From: Chitinophagaceae bacterium
GTDB taxonomy: Bacteria; Bacteroidota; Bacteroidia; Chitinophagales; Chitinophagaceae
Assembly (NCBI GenBank): GCA_003136915.1
Contig: PLEB01000345.1
Span: 1-6,263 of the forward strand
DNA length: 6,263 bases
Reading direction: 5' to 3'
Each line of letters begins with the position of its first letter. Position 1 is the first letter of the stretch. A program made the translations under genes and the position numbers. This document shows positions 5,665 through 6,263 of the stretch, in pieces. Below the pieces are notes generated by a model. The model had not been told where the DNA came from. It saw nothing but the letters and a program-made list of their open reading frames with translations, and ran no database searches.

Positions 5665-6263
5665 ATGAATAATTCAGGTGCAAAAAATGATATATCCCTT
5701 GCAGAATGGGCCCTCATAGATGAGTTTCGGGCGGGCAGATTTAAGAACCTGGATTTTCCGAGAATAGCACGAGAGGATTTCAATCTTAACGGGATAGAAT
5801 TCGTCAACACGCTTTTCGAAGTTCCTACCCTTGAATACCTAAAAACTTTGAAACAGAATGCTGCCGATCAGGGAATAACCATGGTATTGATTATGGTGGA
5901 TGATGAAGGCGACGGCTGCGCTGCCACAAGAGAAGAACGAAAACAGTTTGTGACCCAACATCAAAAATGGGTGGATATTGCCCATTACCTTGGCTGCCAT
6001 GCCATACGTACAAACTGCAGGGGGACCCAAAACGTGCAAAAGCAGGAAGCATTGAAATGGGCCGCGGAATCTTATAATATGCTTTTGGAATATAGCAAGC
6101 CTTCCGGAGTTACGATTATGATAGAAAATCATGGCGGCGTTTCCGATGATGCGGATTGGATGCTGGATTTAATGAAGGAAGTGAACGACCCCCGTTTTGG
6201 AACCTATCCAGACTGGCGCAATCCCGGTCTTGACTATGATAATTATGAATATCTTGAAAAAGT
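5665..6263 (+). CDS. Sugar phosphate isomerase/epimerase-like TIM-barrel protein, 3' end cut by window edge
   Basis: An open frame starts at ATG 5665 and runs off the right edge, 199 complete codons. It belongs to the xylose-isomerase-like (AP endonuclease 2) barrel superfamily, whose members isomerise or epimerise sugars or polyols with a bound divalent metal. Visible barrel elements are NLNGIEFVNTLF (40-51), ITMVLIMVDDEGD (71-83), LGCHAIRTNC (109-118), and VTIMIENHGGVSDD (149-162) with the likely metal ligand E154. FGTYPDWRNPG (178-188) carries D183, the usual second ligand. The remaining ligands lie beyond the window. Many close-looking Bacteroidota proteins begin with a Tat or Sec signal before the SLAEW-like strand. 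Here only ten residues precede SLAEW and no signal is seen, and an in-frame stop at 5638-5640 with no ATG after it excludes a longer start, so it should be cytoplasmic. Substrate unknown. Confidence 0.92.
   Translation, partial: MNNSGAKNDISLAEWALIDEFRAGRFKNLDFPRIAREDFNLNGIEFVNTLFEVPTLEYLKTLKQNAADQGITMVLIMVDDEGDGCAATREERKQFVTQHQKWVDIAHYLGCHAIRTNCRGTQNVQKQEALKWAAESYNMLLEYSKPSGVTIMIENHGGVSDDADWMLDLMKEVNDPRFGTYPDWRNPGLDYDNYEYLEK

Noticed and set aside
5839..6132. Open frame of 97 codons on the minus strand
   Set aside because: It is antisense to the isomerase-like gene, whose barrel motifs with E154 and D183 lie in the plus frame.
1..6263. CRISPR array, insertion sequence ends, tRNA or rRNA genes
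   Set aside because: No regularly spaced repeats, no long terminal inverted repeats or transposase motifs, and no tRNA-like or conserved rRNA segments were seen on either strand.

Overview
The window looks like chromosomal DNA of a Bacteroidota bacterium, perhaps of the Chitinophagaceae/Sphingobacteriia type. The start codons lack Shine-Dalgarno sequences and sit behind A/T-rich leaders. One start is preceded by a perfect TAnnTTTG box, the -7 element of the Bacteroidota housekeeping sigma factor, and two others by near matches. The protein types also fit: several secreted hydrolases, a DUF1223 protein, and a xylose-isomerase-like barrel of the kind common in these bacteria. The lineage is an inference from these signs, not from a marker gene. 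No rRNA, tRNA, CRISPR array, insertion sequence or phage gene was seen.

Layout: five genes lie on the minus strand and one on the plus strand. Read in the direction of transcription (right to left), the minus-strand genes are a membrane-anchored DUF1223 thioredoxin-like protein (5584-4778), a GtrA-family four-helix membrane protein (4602-4225, GTG start), a secreted alkaline-phosphatase-superfamily hydrolase (4085-2961), a secreted 429-residue protein of uncharacterised type that looks like a glycosidase-like barrel (2788-1499), and a secreted type-B carboxylesterase (1449 to beyond the left edge, C-terminus missing). Diverging from the DUF1223 gene, across 80 bases, is a sugar phosphate isomerase/epimerase-like gene (5665 to beyond the right edge).

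Intergenic spacing is 49 bases between the unknown protein and the carboxylesterase, so these two could share a transcript. The other gaps are 172, 139 and 175 bases, long enough for separate promoters. No stretch of 300 bases lacks a gene, and no convincing intrinsic terminator (GC stem followed by a T run) was seen.

How the genes may work together: three consecutive products carry export signals and look like hydrolases acting on phosphoesters, esters and perhaps carbohydrate. The isomerase-like protein may handle a sugar or polyol in the cytoplasm. A degradative, nutrient-scavenging locus is possible, but there is no SusC/SusD pair, regulator or known glycoside hydrolase here to prove it. 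The GtrA and DUF1223 genes may be unrelated neighbours. The least understood item is the 429-residue secreted protein, which is also visibly richer in GC than the genes to its right. I found nothing that amounts to a demonstrably new multi-gene system.
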